64,000 nt of DNA from Massilistercora timonensis. Lineage in GTDB: Bacteria > Bacillota > Clostridia > Lachnospirales > Lachnospiraceae. Under the pieces are notes generated by a model that was given only the letters and a program-made list of their open reading frames with translations, was not told where the DNA came from and ran no database searches. Numbering within the stretch: the stretch's first letter is position 1; every line of letters starts with the position of its first letter. Position numbers and translations under genes: made by a program. The stretch spans positions 806,001 to 870,000 of the forward strand of contig NZ_LT990039.1 in assembly GCF_900312975.1 (NCBI RefSeq), given 5' to 3'. This document shows positions 26,827-35,485 of the stretch, piece after piece.

Positions 26827-26832
26827 ATTATA
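26827..26832 (-). promoter_or_regulatory. -10 element upstream of the dlt-like operon
   Basis: A perfect TATAAT on the minus strand, about 26 bases upstream of the adenylation gene, without a good -35. That is the arrangement expected for an activator-dependent promoter facing a divergent LysR gene. Bases 26833-26881 are AT-rich and would hold any activator site. Confidence 0.4.
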
Positions 26833-26881
26833 GAAGACAAAACTTAATCAATCCTGAACACTTTCTTAATAAATCTAAATC

Positions 26882-26910
26882 TTGAATCCCAAGGACAAAA
26901 ATGCTACAAT
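26882..26910 (+). promoter_or_regulatory. Promoter of the LysR regulator gene
   Basis: TTGAAT (26882-26887), 17-base spacer, TACAAT (26905-26910), with AAGGAGG 8 bases before the ATG at 26964. Confidence 0.6.
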
Positions 26911-26963
26911 TCATAAACACCCTTTATAGATAACGATCCGTCCATTTATTTAAGGAGGTTTTT

Positions 26964-27842
26964 ATGAACACCATCCAATTAGAATGTTTTATCGCCGTAG
27001 CTGAACACCTGAATTTCTCCCGGGCCTCCCAGGCCCTGAAGATCACGCAGCCGGCGGTGAGCCATCAGATCCAGTCCCTGGAAGAAGAGCTGGAGGTAAA
27101 GCTGTTCCGCCGGACCAGCAAAAGCGTCTCCCTTACCCAGGAAGGGCTGCAGTTCCTTCCGGACGCGGAACTGATCCTGAAGACCGCCTTCTCCGCCAAG
27201 GAACGTCTCGGCCGGCATGAGAGCCTGATCCCGCTGGAGATCGGCTGCCATGACCGCATGGCTTTGGAACTGCTGCCGGACCTCTTCCATCAGCTGGCCC
27301 TGGAGTTCCCTCTCCTTCGCCCTTCTGTCCGGATGGTACCATTTCCCTCCCTTCTGGGGCTTGTGGAAAACCAGAAGATCAGCGCGGCTTTTGACTTCAA
27401 AGAAGGACAGAAAAAAAGCGCTCTTCGTTTCAAAGCGCTTTCTTCTGCCCCCATAGCCTGTGTCTGTACTCCCGACCATCCCCTGGCCCAATATGAAGTT
27501 CTCACCAAAGATATGCTCCAGGGGAACCTGGTGGTGTGTTCCTCCCGGCAGGTTCCCGGACATCTCTTCTCCATCCAGAGCCGTCTCATCCCTGCCCTTT
27601 CTCCGGAGCAGCGGTACTTCACGGACAACATCGACACTGCCTTCGTCCTTGTAAAGGCTCACTTGGGCTACACCCTGTATCCGGACGTGCGCCAGGTCCG
27701 GGATCCCGGACTTCGCTATATCCCTGTCCGGGATCTCCCGGAGATTGCCTTTGGGATCTATTACCGCTACGACAACGATCACCCGGTGATGAAACGGTTT
27801 CTTGCGCTGGCTCAGGAAATCTTCCAGCCTGCTGTTTCGTAA
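26964..27842 (+). CDS. LysR-family transcriptional regulator, divergent from the dlt-like operon
   Basis: 292 residues. N-terminal winged helix-turn-helix (about 1-65) with FIAVAEHLNFSRASQALKITQPAVSHQIQ, the LysR signature, followed by the two-lobed effector-binding domain (from about 90). It is transcribed away from the seven-gene operon with 162 bases between the starts. That is the classical layout for a LysR protein controlling its divergent neighbour. The effector might be an amino acid used by the operon (inference). Confidence 0.93.
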   Translation: MNTIQLECFIAVAEHLNFSRASQALKITQPAVSHQIQSLEEELEVKLFRRTSKSVSLTQEGLQFLPDAELILKTAFSAKERLGRHESLIPLEIGCHDRMALELLPDLFHQLALEFPLLRPSVRMVPFPSLLGLVENQKISAAFDFKEGQKKSALRFKALSSAPIACVCTPDHPLAQYEVLTKDMLQGNLVVCSSRQVPGHLFSIQSRLIPALSPEQRYFTDNIDTAFVLVKAHLGYTLYPDVRQVRDPGLRYIPVRDLPEIAFGIYYRYDNDHPVMKRFLALAQEIFQPAVS

Positions 27843-27844
27843 TA

Positions 27845-27886
27845 AAAAACCCTGTCCCGCAGGTTCTTGCGGAGACAGGGTTTTTC
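27845..27886. terminator. Bidirectional terminator between lysR and the second purine permease
   Basis: AAAAAACCCTGTC from 27845 pairs with GACAGGGTTTTT ending at 27885, and CCGCA/TGCGG continues the stem. T runs occur on both strands between the convergent stops at 27842 and 27902. Confidence 0.85.
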
Positions 27887-27901
27887 TTGTTCTGAATTAT
27901 T

Positions 27902-29281
27902 CTACAGGAACAGGTACTTCAGTACGAACAGCACTGCCAGTACATACATCAGCACGCTGATCCGTCCTTTTGCCTTGCCTGTTACCAGGTTCAGCACCAC
28001 GTAGGAGATCACGCCCATGGCGATTCCTTCAGAAATGCTGTAGAAGAACGGCATGGCAATGATACAGATATAGCAGGGGATCGCCTCCGCCAGATCATTG
28101 AAATCAATATTCACCACGTTGGTCAGCATATAGAATCCAACCACTACCAGAGCCGGAGCTGTGGCAAAGGACGGGATCGCCAGGAAGATGGGTGAGAACA
28201 GGAGCGCCACGCCAAACAGGATGGCTGTGGTGATGGATGTAAGTCCTGTTCTTCCTCCTTCGGTGACACCGGAAGCACTCTCTACAAAGGTAGTAACGGT
28301 GGAAGTACCCAGAACCGCGCCTGCGGTGGTGGCTACCGCGTCCGCCAGGAGCGCTCCCTTGATCCGGGGCAGCTTCCCATTTTCATCCAACATATTCGCC
28401 TTAGTGGATACGCCGATCAGAGTTCCAAGGGTATCAAAAATGTCTACAAACAGGAATGCGAAGATCACTACCAGGAATTCCAGGGAGAAGATCCCGTCAA
28501 ATTGCAGTTTCCCAAAGATCGGGGACAGGCTTGGGATAGCCAGTCCATTGCTGAAATCCGGAAGCAGGCTGTAGAATCCAAGCTCCCCGTTGGGCACATA
28601 GAGTCCCGCCAGCTGGCAGACAATTCCCAGAAGCCAGGTGATCAGGATCCCCCACAGGATATTTCCTTTGATGTTCTTGATCACCAGGATCCCGGTGATC
28701 AGGATGCCGATCACTGCCAGGAGCACTGTAATCCCTACATCATTGAAGCTTGCCTCCACACCATTAAGGGTGTTGTAATCTTCTACAGAGAAGAGCTGCA
28801 GCAGGGTGGAGCCTCCGATCACGATCTTGGCGTTCTGCAGTCCGATAAACGCGATGAAAAGGCCGATACCTACGCTCACCGCCGCCTTCAGGTTTATGGG
28901 GATGGCGTTGAAGATTGCCTCCCGCACATTGGTCAGGGACAGCACGATAAAGATGAGACCTTCAATAAATACAGCTGTCAGAGCCGTCTCCCAGCTATAT
29001 CCCATTCCCAACACTACCGTGTAGGCAAAATAGGCGTTCAGGCCCATGCCCGGCGCCAGGGCAAAAGGATAATTGGCAAAAAGAGACATGAACAGCGTAC
29101 CCAGAAGAGAAGCCACCGCAGTAGCGGTAAATACCGCTCCCTGGTCCATTCCCGTCTCGCTTAAGATACTGGGATTGACCGCCAGGATGTAAGCCATGGT
29201 CATAAATGTGGTAACTCCGGCCAGGATCTCTGTCTTGGCGTCTGTGCCGTTTTCTTTCAGTTTAAAAAGTTTTTCCAGCAT
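27902..29281 (-). CDS. NCS2/AzgA-PbuG-family purine permease (second copy)
   Basis: 459 residues from the ATG at 29281, selected because AAGGAGG precedes it; an in-frame extension upstream lacks a site. About 12-13 membrane segments, with TEILAGVTTFMTMAYIL at the start, FALAPGMGLNAYFAYTV, and TTFVESASGVTEGGRTGLT, the same landmarks as the permease at 12.2-13.5 kb but clearly diverged from it. The FALAPGMGLNAYF form is typical of hypoxanthine/guanine PbuG-type members. It follows ptsI on the same strand after 90 bases. Exact purine not decidable. Confidence 0.92.
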   Translation of the reverse strand: MLEKLFKLKENGTDAKTEILAGVTTFMTMAYILAVNPSILSETGMDQGAVFTATAVASLLGTLFMSLFANYPFALAPGMGLNAYFAYTVVLGMGYSWETALTAVFIEGLIFIVLSLTNVREAIFNAIPINLKAAVSVGIGLFIAFIGLQNAKIVIGGSTLLQLFSVEDYNTLNGVEASFNDVGITVLLAVIGILITGILVIKNIKGNILWGILITWLLGIVCQLAGLYVPNGELGFYSLLPDFSNGLAIPSLSPIFGKLQFDGIFSLEFLVVIFAFLFVDIFDTLGTLIGVSTKANMLDENGKLPRIKGALLADAVATTAGAVLGTSTVTTFVESASGVTEGGRTGLTSITTAILFGVALLFSPIFLAIPSFATAPALVVVGFYMLTNVVNIDFNDLAEAIPCYICIIAMPFFYSISEGIAMGVISYVVLNLVTGKAKGRISVLMYVLAVLFVLKYLFL

Positions 29282-29371
29282 GTTTTCCTCCTTCGTAACT
29301 CTCATTCTTTTAACAGACAACAAATTTATTTTAACAAAACATTCCCGCAAAGTAAATGCGTTGTTTTGCTG

Positions 29372-30997
29372 TTACTGGATCTCCCGGATCCGTTTGCGCA
29401 AACTAAGTACTTCTCCCGGGGCCACGGAAAGTTCATCAATGCCGATCTGCAGGAAAAATTCCGTCATCTCCGGATCTGCAGCCAGGTCGCCGCAGATACT
29501 GATCCTCTTATTCTCCAGATGGACGTTGTTGGCCACGATCCGGATCATCTTAAGAAGAGCCGGATGGTGGGGATCATAGTAAGGCTCCAGACGCTCGTTC
29601 CCCCGGTCCATGCCCAGGGTAAACTGGGTGAGATCGTTGGTCCCTATGCTGACAAAGTCCACTTCTCTTGTCAGCTCTCCGCTGATCATCACTGCAGCCG
29701 GGGTCTCGATCATCACACCCACCTCAATCTTCTCATTATAGGGGATCTTCTCTGCCTTCAGTTCTTTACCTGCTCTTCCAAGGAGCAGCTTTGCCCGCTG
29801 CACTTCCGCCACGGAGGAGATCATAGGAAACATCACGGACAGGTTCCCATAGAGGCTTGCCCGTAAGATGGCCCGAAGCTGGGTCATGAAGATCTCTTCC
29901 TTATCCAGAGAAACCCGGATCCCCCGGACTCCCATGGCAGGATTCTTCTCGCCGCCCAGGTCCAGGCAGTCGGCCACCTTCTCTCCTCCCAGGTCCGCCG
30001 TCCGGATCACTACTTTCTTGCGGCCCATAGATTCCGCCGCCAGCTTGTACGCCTGGAACTGCTGCTCTTCTGTAGGCAGTTTTCCGCCGTTTTCCATATA
30101 CAGGAACTCACTGCGGAACAAACCTACACCTCCCGCGTCGCTTCTCAGGACGCTCTCAATGTCTTCCCGGCTTCCGATATTGGCGCAGATATCAATCTTC
30201 TGACCACTCTGGGTAATATTTTCTTTTCCCTTCAGACGCTCCAGGTTCTGGATCTGCGTCCGGTTCTCACTTTTGCGCTGTTTCATCTTCGCCAGGGTAG
30301 TCTGATCCGGCTCAATATAAACCTTCCCTTCAAACCCGTCGATGATGATGGTCTTCCCGTCATAGTCCTTCTTCAGGGCCTCCCCCAGGCCGATCACAGA
30401 CGGGATATTTTTAGTCCGGGCGATCACCGCCGTATGGGAGTTGATGGTCCCGTAACGGGTGACAAATCCCAGCACTTTTGATTTATCCAGCTGTACCGCC
30501 TCGCTGGGATACAGTTCGGAAGTCGCCAGGACAAAGGGCTCGTCCGTCAGGAGACGGTCCTTCCAGCTTCTGGAGAGGATCTGCAAAAGCCGCAGGGCCA
30601 CGTCCTTCACGTCTGCGCTGTGCCCCTGGAGATATTCCTTTCCTTCTCCTTCCACTCCTTTAAGGATCTCTTCCGCCGTAGCCTGCACCGCATATTCCGC
30701 GTTCAGCTTCTCCTCTACCACGATATTGACCACACGGTCCACAAATTCCTCCTCTTCCAGGATCTTCTGCTGCATCTCGAAGATGGCCGCGTTGGCCTCT
30801 CCCACTTCCCGGATGGAAGTCACATACAATTCCTTCAGCTCTGCCATTGCTTTCTGTCTGGCTTTCTGGAACCGCTGCACCTCTTTCTCCACATCCTTTA
30901 CATAGATCCGCCGGTTTTCCCTCTCGTCCCGCTTATAGAATACCAGCTTCCCGATCACGATCCCTTCTGAAACCTTTTTCCCCGTCAGTGTAATCAT
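29372..30997 (-). CDS. ptsI: Phosphoenolpyruvate-protein phosphotransferase, PTS enzyme I
   Basis: 541 residues. It transfers phosphate from PEP to HPr for sugar uptake. The phosphorylated His lies in GTINSHTAVIARTKNIPSV, and the PEP-binding barrel contains GVGLFRSEFLYM and FVSIGTNDLTQF, followed by DPHHPALL near the end. It starts 20 bases after cysK on the same strand with a GAGAGG site. No HPr gene or sugar permease is adjacent, so it is a genetically isolated general PTS component. Confidence 0.97.
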   Translation of the reverse strand: MITLTGKKVSEGIVIGKLVFYKRDERENRRIYVKDVEKEVQRFQKARQKAMAELKELYVTSIREVGEANAAIFEMQQKILEEEEFVDRVVNIVVEEKLNAEYAVQATAEEILKGVEGEGKEYLQGHSADVKDVALRLLQILSRSWKDRLLTDEPFVLATSELYPSEAVQLDKSKVLGFVTRYGTINSHTAVIARTKNIPSVIGLGEALKKDYDGKTIIIDGFEGKVYIEPDQTTLAKMKQRKSENRTQIQNLERLKGKENITQSGQKIDICANIGSREDIESVLRSDAGGVGLFRSEFLYMENGGKLPTEEQQFQAYKLAAESMGRKKVVIRTADLGGEKVADCLDLGGEKNPAMGVRGIRVSLDKEEIFMTQLRAILRASLYGNLSVMFPMISSVAEVQRAKLLLGRAGKELKAEKIPYNEKIEVGVMIETPAAVMISGELTREVDFVSIGTNDLTQFTLGMDRGNERLEPYYDPHHPALLKMIRIVANNVHLENKRISICGDLAADPEMTEFFLQIGIDELSVAPGEVLSLRKRIREIQ

Positions 30998-31017
30998 AGA
31001 TTTTTCCTCTCTTTCGT

Positions 31018-31953
31018 TTATCCCTCTTGGAACAACGGCGTAGACAAATACCGTTCTCCTGTATCCGGAAGCAGTACCACAATGGTCTTTCCGGCATTCT
31101 CTTCTTCTCTGGCCATCCTAAGCCCCACGGACAGCGCCGCCCCGGAGCTTATCCCTGTCAGGATCCCTTCCCGCCTTGCCAGCAGCCTGGCCGCCTCATA
31201 GGCTTCTTCTTCGCTTACTGGGATCACCTGATCATAGATGCCTGTATCCAGGATCCCGGGAATGAATCCGGCTCCGATGCCCTGCAGCCCATGTGGTCCG
31301 GGCTCTCCTCCGGATAATACGCAGGAACCCTTGGGTTCTGCCGCCACGATCCGGATCTTCGGATTCTTCTCCCGCAAGAATTTCCCGGTCCCGGTGATCG
31401 TTCCCCCGGTCCCCACACCTGCTACAAAAATATCGATTTCTCCCTCTGTATCTTCCCAGATCTCCGGTCCGGTAGTCTGGTAATGGGCCATGGGATTGGC
31501 CGGATTGTCAAACTGTCCCAGTACGATCCCGCCGTCGATCTCCCGGGCCAGGCGGTCCGCCTCCTCAATGGCTCCCGCCATCCCTTTGGCCCCCGGCGTC
31601 AGAACGATCTCAGCCCCGTATCCTTTCAACAGCTTCCGTCTCTCCACGCTCATGGTCTCCGGCATGGTGAAGATCACCCGGTATCCTCTGGCGCCGCCGA
31701 TGGCCGCAAGTCCGATCCCGGTATTTCCGCTGGTGGGTTCGATGATCACTGATCCCGGCTTAAGGAACCCTTTTTCCTCCCCGTCCCGGATCATAGATAA
31801 AGCTGCCCGGTCTTTCACGCTTCCCGCCGGATTAAACAGCTCCAGCTTCACCAGAAGCCTTGCCTTAAGGCCCTCTGCTTCCTCAATCCGCTTCACTTCC
31901 AGAAGCGGCGTGTGCCCTACAAGTTCTTCTATTTTCTCAGCGATCTGTCTCAT
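31018..31953 (-). CDS. cysK: Cysteine synthase (O-acetylserine sulfhydrylase)
   Basis: Makes cysteine from O-acetylserine and sulfide with PLP. 311 residues from the ATG at 31953, six bases after AGGAGG. PLP-lysine Lys47 lies in [11 protein letters not shown], the substrate loop TSGNTGIG follows, and GTGGTITG is the phosphate-binding loop. All are intact. The gene has its own promoter with a 12-bp palindrome over the -35 and is followed closely by ptsI. No cysE is adjacent. Confidence 0.96.
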   Translation of the reverse strand: MRQIAEKIEELVGHTPLLEVKRIEEAEGLKARLLVKLELFNPAGSVKDRAALSMIRDGEEKGFLKPGSVIIEPTSGNTGIGLAAIGGARGYRVIFTMPETMSVERRKLLKGYGAEIVLTPGAKGMAGAIEEADRLAREIDGGIVLGQFDNPANPMAHYQTTGPEIWEDTEGEIDIFVAGVGTGGTITGTGKFLREKNPKIRIVAAEPKGSCVLSGGEPGPHGLQGIGAGFIPGILDTGIYDQVIPVSEEEAYEAARLLARREGILTGISSGAALSVGLRMAREEENAGKTIVVLLPDTGERYLSTPLFQEG

Positions 31954-32000
31954 AGTCATCCTCCTCATTTCCCGCCGTCGCCGTTTCTTTTCTGATACAT

Positions 32001-32035
32001 ATTTTACCCCAAAATCCCCGTTCCTACAATTGTAG
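32001..32035 (-). promoter_or_regulatory. cysK promoter with palindromic operator over the -35
   Basis: On the minus strand TTGTAG (32029-32024), 17-base spacer, TAAAAT (32006-32001). The -35 is part of a perfect 12-bp palindrome CTACAATTGTAG (32024-32035), and a further ACAATTGT occurs at 32048-32055. A repressor or activator site is likely; its owner is unknown. Confidence 0.55.
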
Positions 32036-32063
32036 AGAATATTAAAAACAATTGTCGAATCCA

Positions 32064-32092
32064 TTGACTTTTTTATAAATATATGCTAATGT
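32064..32092 (+). promoter_or_regulatory. Promoter of the cold-shock gene with a long leader
   Basis: TTGACT (32064-32069), 17-base spacer, TAATGT (32087-32092). The implied leader is about 75 bases, as is common for csp mRNAs whose leaders fold differently in the cold. Confidence 0.6.
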
Positions 32093-32174
32093 GACAGCGT
32101 GTTATCTACCAATATTCAGGCAGATAGTACAGCTTCTTAATTTATTTACATTTTATTTTTATGGAGGTATCACG

Positions 32175-32372
32175 ATGAAGGGTACAGTAAAATGGTTCAA
32201 CAACCAAAAAGGCTACGGCTTTATCTCTGACGAGGCCGGCAACGACGTATTCGTACACTACACAGGGTTGAACATGGAAGGCTTCAAGTCTCTGGAAGAA
32301 GGCCAGGAAGTAGAGTATGACGTAACTGAAGGAGCTAAGGGACCCCAGGCAGTCAACGTAACAAAACTTTAA
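32175..32372 (+). CDS. Cold-shock protein (CspA/CspB family)
   Basis: 65-residue single OB-fold RNA chaperone. RNP1 KGYGFIS and RNP2 DVFVHYTGL are both present after the standard [11 protein letters not shown] start. An ATGGAGG site precedes the ATG at 32175. Longer in-frame upstream sequence is leader, not coding. It melts secondary structure in mRNA during cold shock or growth transitions. It is monocistronic and divergent from cysK. Confidence 0.96.
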   Translation: MKGTVKWFNNQKGYGFISDEAGNDVFVHYTGLNMEGFKSLEEGQEVEYDVTEGAKGPQAVNVTKL

Positions 32373-32468
32373 TCCCTCACACTAATCAAAATGGATGTAC
32401 CTTTTATATATATAAAACAGATTATGATTTAGATATTTAAAAGCACTGCATGAAATGAGATTACGAAA

Positions 32469-32499
32469 GATGGTGGATAACTTCCGTTATCCACCATCT
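32469..32499. terminator. Perfect hairpin between csp and the nitroreductase gene
   Basis: AGATGGTGGATAAC (32469-32482) and its exact complement (32486-32499) enclose three bases. No T run follows on either strand, so termination is likely but not textbook. The AT-rich stretch 32373-32468 shows nothing else. Confidence 0.5.
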
Positions 32500-32512
32500 G
32501 TGCGTTCGGAAC

Positions 32513-33058
32513 TTATTTCCACTCCACCGCCCTGCCGAAGATTCCTTCGTGGACCTTCTCCACGGGAAGCTCCTCAAGTTCATAGGCCGGTCCATGTTCC
32601 GCGGGCATCCCCAGGACCAGGGTAGCTTCCAGCTTATAATTCTGCGGATATCCCAGAAGATCTCTTAAGAACTCTTCCGTATCTCTCCCGTCCTCAGACT
32701 TTCTCAGCCTTCCCTGCACCCAGCAGCTCCCGATTCCCAGACTGTCCGCCATCAGATGCATGTGGGCCATAGCTATGGAACAATCCTCCGTCCATATGTC
32801 GGTCTTGTGGGAATCTCCCAGGACAACCACCGCGCAGTCCGCCGTCTCCAACATTTTCACTCGGCCCTCCCGGCAGCCTGCCATCTTGTGCAGGGTTTCC
32901 TTGTCCCGCACCAGGATAAATTCCCAGGGGCGTTTGCCTTTCCCGGACTCTGCCAGAAGACCTGCCTGCAGGATCTTCTTCAGATCCTCCTCCTTCACAG
33001 ACTCTTCCGTATATTTTCGGACACTCCTGCGGTTCTGCATGATTTCCAGCAACTCCAT
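32513..33058 (-). CDS. Nitroreductase-family flavoprotein
   Basis: 181 residues from the ATG at 33058, which has GGAGG upstream. The N-terminal RRSVRKYTEESV is the FMN phosphate-binding motif, KGKRPWEFILV the second FMN contact, and LGIGSCWVQGR lies in the C-terminal half. Such FMN enzymes reduce nitro compounds, quinones or unsaturated bonds with NAD(P)H. The physiological substrate is unknown. It is monocistronic with its own promoter. Confidence 0.9.
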   Translation of the reverse strand: MELLEIMQNRRSVRKYTEESVKEEDLKKILQAGLLAESGKGKRPWEFILVRDKETLHKMAGCREGRVKMLETADCAVVVLGDSHKTDIWTEDCSIAMAHMHLMADSLGIGSCWVQGRLRKSEDGRDTEEFLRDLLGYPQNYKLEATLVLGMPAEHGPAYELEELPVEKVHEGIFGRAVEWK

Positions 33059-33088
33059 TGTACCGCCTCCTTCCCTCTCTGCCCCCCT

Positions 33089-33118
33089 ATTATACGCCCT
33101 CTCTCTAACGGTTGACAA
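33089..33118 (-). promoter_or_regulatory. Promoter of the nitroreductase gene
   Basis: On the minus strand TTGTCA (33118-33113), 18-base spacer, TATAAT (33094-33089). Confidence 0.6.
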
Positions 33119-33145
33119 GGAAACTCCCTGGAAAATCTCAGGATT

Positions 33146-34417
33146 TTACCGGAATGGATCCTCATACTCCGCCGCGTCTCCCAGCCTTTCCTCGATCCGC
33201 AGAAGCTGATTATATTTTTCCGTCCGCTCAGAACGGCAGGGCGCTCCGGCCTTGATCTGTCCTGCGTTAAAGGCCACTGCGATGTCCGCGATGATCCCGT
33301 CCGCCGTCTCCCCGGAACGATGGGAGATGATGGCGTGATAGCCTGCGTTTTTCGCCAGTTCGATCGCGTCAAACGCCTCGGTAAGCGTCCCGATCTGGTT
33401 CACCTTGATGAGGATCGCGTTCCCCACCCCTTTTTGGATCCCCCGCTCCAGCCTTTTCTTATTGGTCACAAACAGATCGTCCCCCACCAGCTGGATGTTC
33501 TGTCCCATCCGGGTGGTAATAAGTTCCCATCCTTCCCAGTCTTCTTCATCCAGGGGATCTTCTATGGATACAATGGGAAATGTCTCGGCCAATTCTTCAT
33601 AGTAATCGATCATCTCTTCTGCCGACCGGTTTCCTTCAAACACATATTTCTGAAGATCCGGATCATAGAGCTCGGAAGCCGCCGCGTCCAGCGCCAGCGC
33701 CACATCTTTCCCCGGCTGCAGCCCGGTGCGGCGTATGGCTTCCGCCAGAACGGCAAGAGCTTCTTTCGCATCTCTCAGATCCGGCGCAAAGCCTCCCTCA
33801 TCCCCCACAGAAGTGGCATACCCTCTTTCTTTCAAAAGCCCTTTCAGTCCGTGATAGACTTCCGCGCACATCCGCAGCCCCTCCCGGAAACAATCAGCCC
33901 CCACGGGAAGGATCATAAATTCCTGGATATCAATGGTGTTGTCCGCATGTCGCCCTCCATTGATCACATTCATCATAGGCACCGGAAGTCTCTTTGCATT
34001 GGTTCCTCCCAGATAAGAATAGAGAGGCATGGCAAGGGCCGCCGATGCGGACCGGGCAGCCGCCATGGATACTCCCAGCATGGCGTTGGCTCCCAGATTG
34101 GATTTGTCCGGCGTCCCGTCCAGACGAACCAGGACTCCGTCCAGAGCCGCCTGGTCGAACACATTCATACCGATGATCTCCGGCGCGATCCTGGCATTCA
34201 CATGCTCTGCCGCAAGGCGGACTCCCATCCCCCGGTACCGCTTCTCCCTGTCCCGCAGCTCCACCGCCTCAAACCGGCCGGTAGACGCGCCGGAAGGAAC
34301 CCCGGCTCTTCCGCAGAATTCTTCTCCTGCCAGTACTTCCACTTCTATGGTAGGATTCCCCCGGGAATCCAGGATTTCTCTTGCGTATACATCCGTGATC
34401 GGCAAATATCTATACAT
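33146..34417 (-). CDS. eno: Enolase
   Basis: Converts 2-phosphoglycerate to phosphoenolpyruvate. 423 residues from the ATG at 34417 (GAAGGAGG upstream). Motifs: [23 protein letters not shown] loop, the Mg-binding [14 protein letters not shown], and catalytic [12 protein letters not shown] and [10 protein letters not shown]. All catalytic residues appear intact. The gene is isolated from other glycolytic genes. A perfect -10 TATAAT (34447-34442, minus strand) lies 25 bases upstream without an obvious -35. Confidence 0.97.
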   Translation of the reverse strand: MYRYLPITDVYAREILDSRGNPTIEVEVLAGEEFCGRAGVPSGASTGRFEAVELRDREKRYRGMGVRLAAEHVNARIAPEIIGMNVFDQAALDGVLVRLDGTPDKSNLGANAMLGVSMAAARSASAALAMPLYSYLGGTNAKRLPVPMMNVINGGRHADNTIDIQEFMILPVGADCFREGLRMCAEVYHGLKGLLKERGYATSVGDEGGFAPDLRDAKEALAVLAEAIRRTGLQPGKDVALALDAAASELYDPDLQKYVFEGNRSAEEMIDYYEELAETFPIVSIEDPLDEEDWEGWELITTRMGQNIQLVGDDLFVTNKKRLERGIQKGVGNAILIKVNQIGTLTEAFDAIELAKNAGYHAIISHRSGETADGIIADIAVAFNAGQIKAGAPCRSERTEKYNQLLRIEERLGDAAEYEDPFR

Positions 34418-34487
34418 GTCCTTTCCTCCTTCATGACAGATATTATATACCGATTCCGGATTTCTGATTCCCGGCTCCAGGATCTCA

Positions 34488-34516
34488 TTGACTTTTCCCG
34501 GCCACGGGGATACAAT
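34488..34516 (+). promoter_or_regulatory. Promoter of the YitT-family gene
   Basis: TTGACT (34488-34493), 17-base spacer, TACAAT (34511-34516), followed by AAGGAGG and the ATG at 34559. Confidence 0.7.
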
Positions 34517-34558
34517 GGTCACGGTTACATAGCGGATATTCCGCAAGGAGGAATTCTT

Positions 34559-35401
34559 ATGATGTCACAATCGAAAAATTTTGCGCTGCTCACCGGCAGC
34601 ACCCTTCTGATCGCCATTGGAACCTACTTCTTCAAATTCACCAACAACTTCACCTTTGGCGGGATCACTGGTCTGGCTGTCCTCGTTGCCAAGAGCGGAT
34701 TTATTTCCGCCGGCGACTTCAACTTTATCGTCAACATGCTCCTTTTACTTCTCGGTTTTCTCATCCTTGGCAAAAATTTTGCCGCGAAGACTGCATACTG
34801 CAGTATCCTGCTCTCCGTAGCCCTGTCGCTTCTGGAACGGATCTGCCCCATGGACGGGCCTCTCACCGATCAACCCATGCTGGAGCTGGCCTTCGCCATC
34901 GCGCTCCCAGCCCTGGGCTCCGCAGTCCTCTTTAATATTGGTTCTTCCAGCGGCGGTACAGACATTATCGCCATGATCCTGAAGAAATATACCAGCATAG
35001 ATATCGGAAAAGCCCTTCTGGCCACCGATTTCCTTATCGCCCTGGCAGGCTGCTTCGTCTTTGGCATCGAGACCGGACTCTACTCCTTCCTGGGACTTGC
35101 CGTCCGCTCTTCCATGGTGGACGGATTTATCGAGAGTCTGAACCTGTCCAAATACTTTAATGTGGTCTGCAGCACCCCCGAACCCATCTGTCACTTCATC
35201 AACGATGAACTGCACAGGAGCGCCACCATTGTAGACGCCAAGGGCGCCTTCTCCGGAGAGCAGAAATACCTGGTCCTCACTGTCCTGAACCGGTTCCAGG
35301 CTGTCCGGCTGAGGAACTACATCAAAACAGAGGCGCCGGATGCGTTTTTACTTATCTCCAACACCAGCGAGATCATAGGAAAAGGGTTCCACTCCTTCTA
35401 A
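34559..35401 (+). CDS. YitT-family membrane protein (DUF161 plus C-terminal DUF2179)
   Basis: 280 residues with five to six membrane segments (about 8-200), including the family's [18 protein letters not shown] loop near 140. A soluble C-terminal DUF2179 domain follows (about 200-280). Function is unestablished; these proteins are common in multiple copies in Firmicutes. The start is fixed by AAGGAGGAATTCTT and the promoter. The frame is open far upstream on the antisense of eno, but that part is not coding. The left arm of its terminator is inside the last codons. Confidence 0.92.
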   Translation: MMSQSKNFALLTGSTLLIAIGTYFFKFTNNFTFGGITGLAVLVAKSGFISAGDFNFIVNMLLLLLGFLILGKNFAAKTAYCSILLSVALSLLERICPMDGPLTDQPMLELAFAIALPALGSAVLFNIGSSSGGTDIIAMILKKYTSIDIGKALLATDFLIALAGCFVFGIETGLYSFLGLAVRSSMVDGFIESLNLSKYFNVVCSTPEPICHFINDELHRSATIVDAKGAFSGEQKYLVLTVLNRFQAVRLRNYIKTEAPDAFLLISNTSEIIGKGFHSF

Positions 35402-35416
35402 AGTGGAACCCTTTTT
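35380..35416 (+). terminator. Terminator overlapping the yitT stop codon
   Basis: AAAAGGGTTCCACT (35380-35393) lies wholly within the coding region and pairs with AGTGGAACCCTTTT (35402-35415), followed by T. A perfect 14-bp stem. Confidence 0.85.
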
Positions 35417-35418
35417 CT

Positions 35419-35481
35419 AATTGGGGACAGGGTATTTTCAATCTGGGACGTGGTATTTTTAAAAATACCACGTCCCCAATT
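35419..35481. repeat. Dispersed GGGGACGT palindrome, copy 3, with side module (inverted relative to copy 2)
   Basis: The side module GGGGACAGGGTATTTTC and CAATCT (35423-35444) precedes a perfect 32-bp palindrome (35445-35476). Outer AATTGGGGAC (35419-35428) and GTCCCCAATT (35472-35481) also form an inverted repeat. The element fills the gap between the convergent yitT and glmM genes. Confidence 0.87.
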
Positions 35482-35485
35482 AAGA

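Noticed and set aside
33320..34558. Open frame on the plus strand joined in frame to the YitT gene, giving a 693-residue protein
   Set aside because: The upstream part is antisense to eno, has no domain, and lies before the YitT promoter and its AAGGAGG site at 34546-34552.
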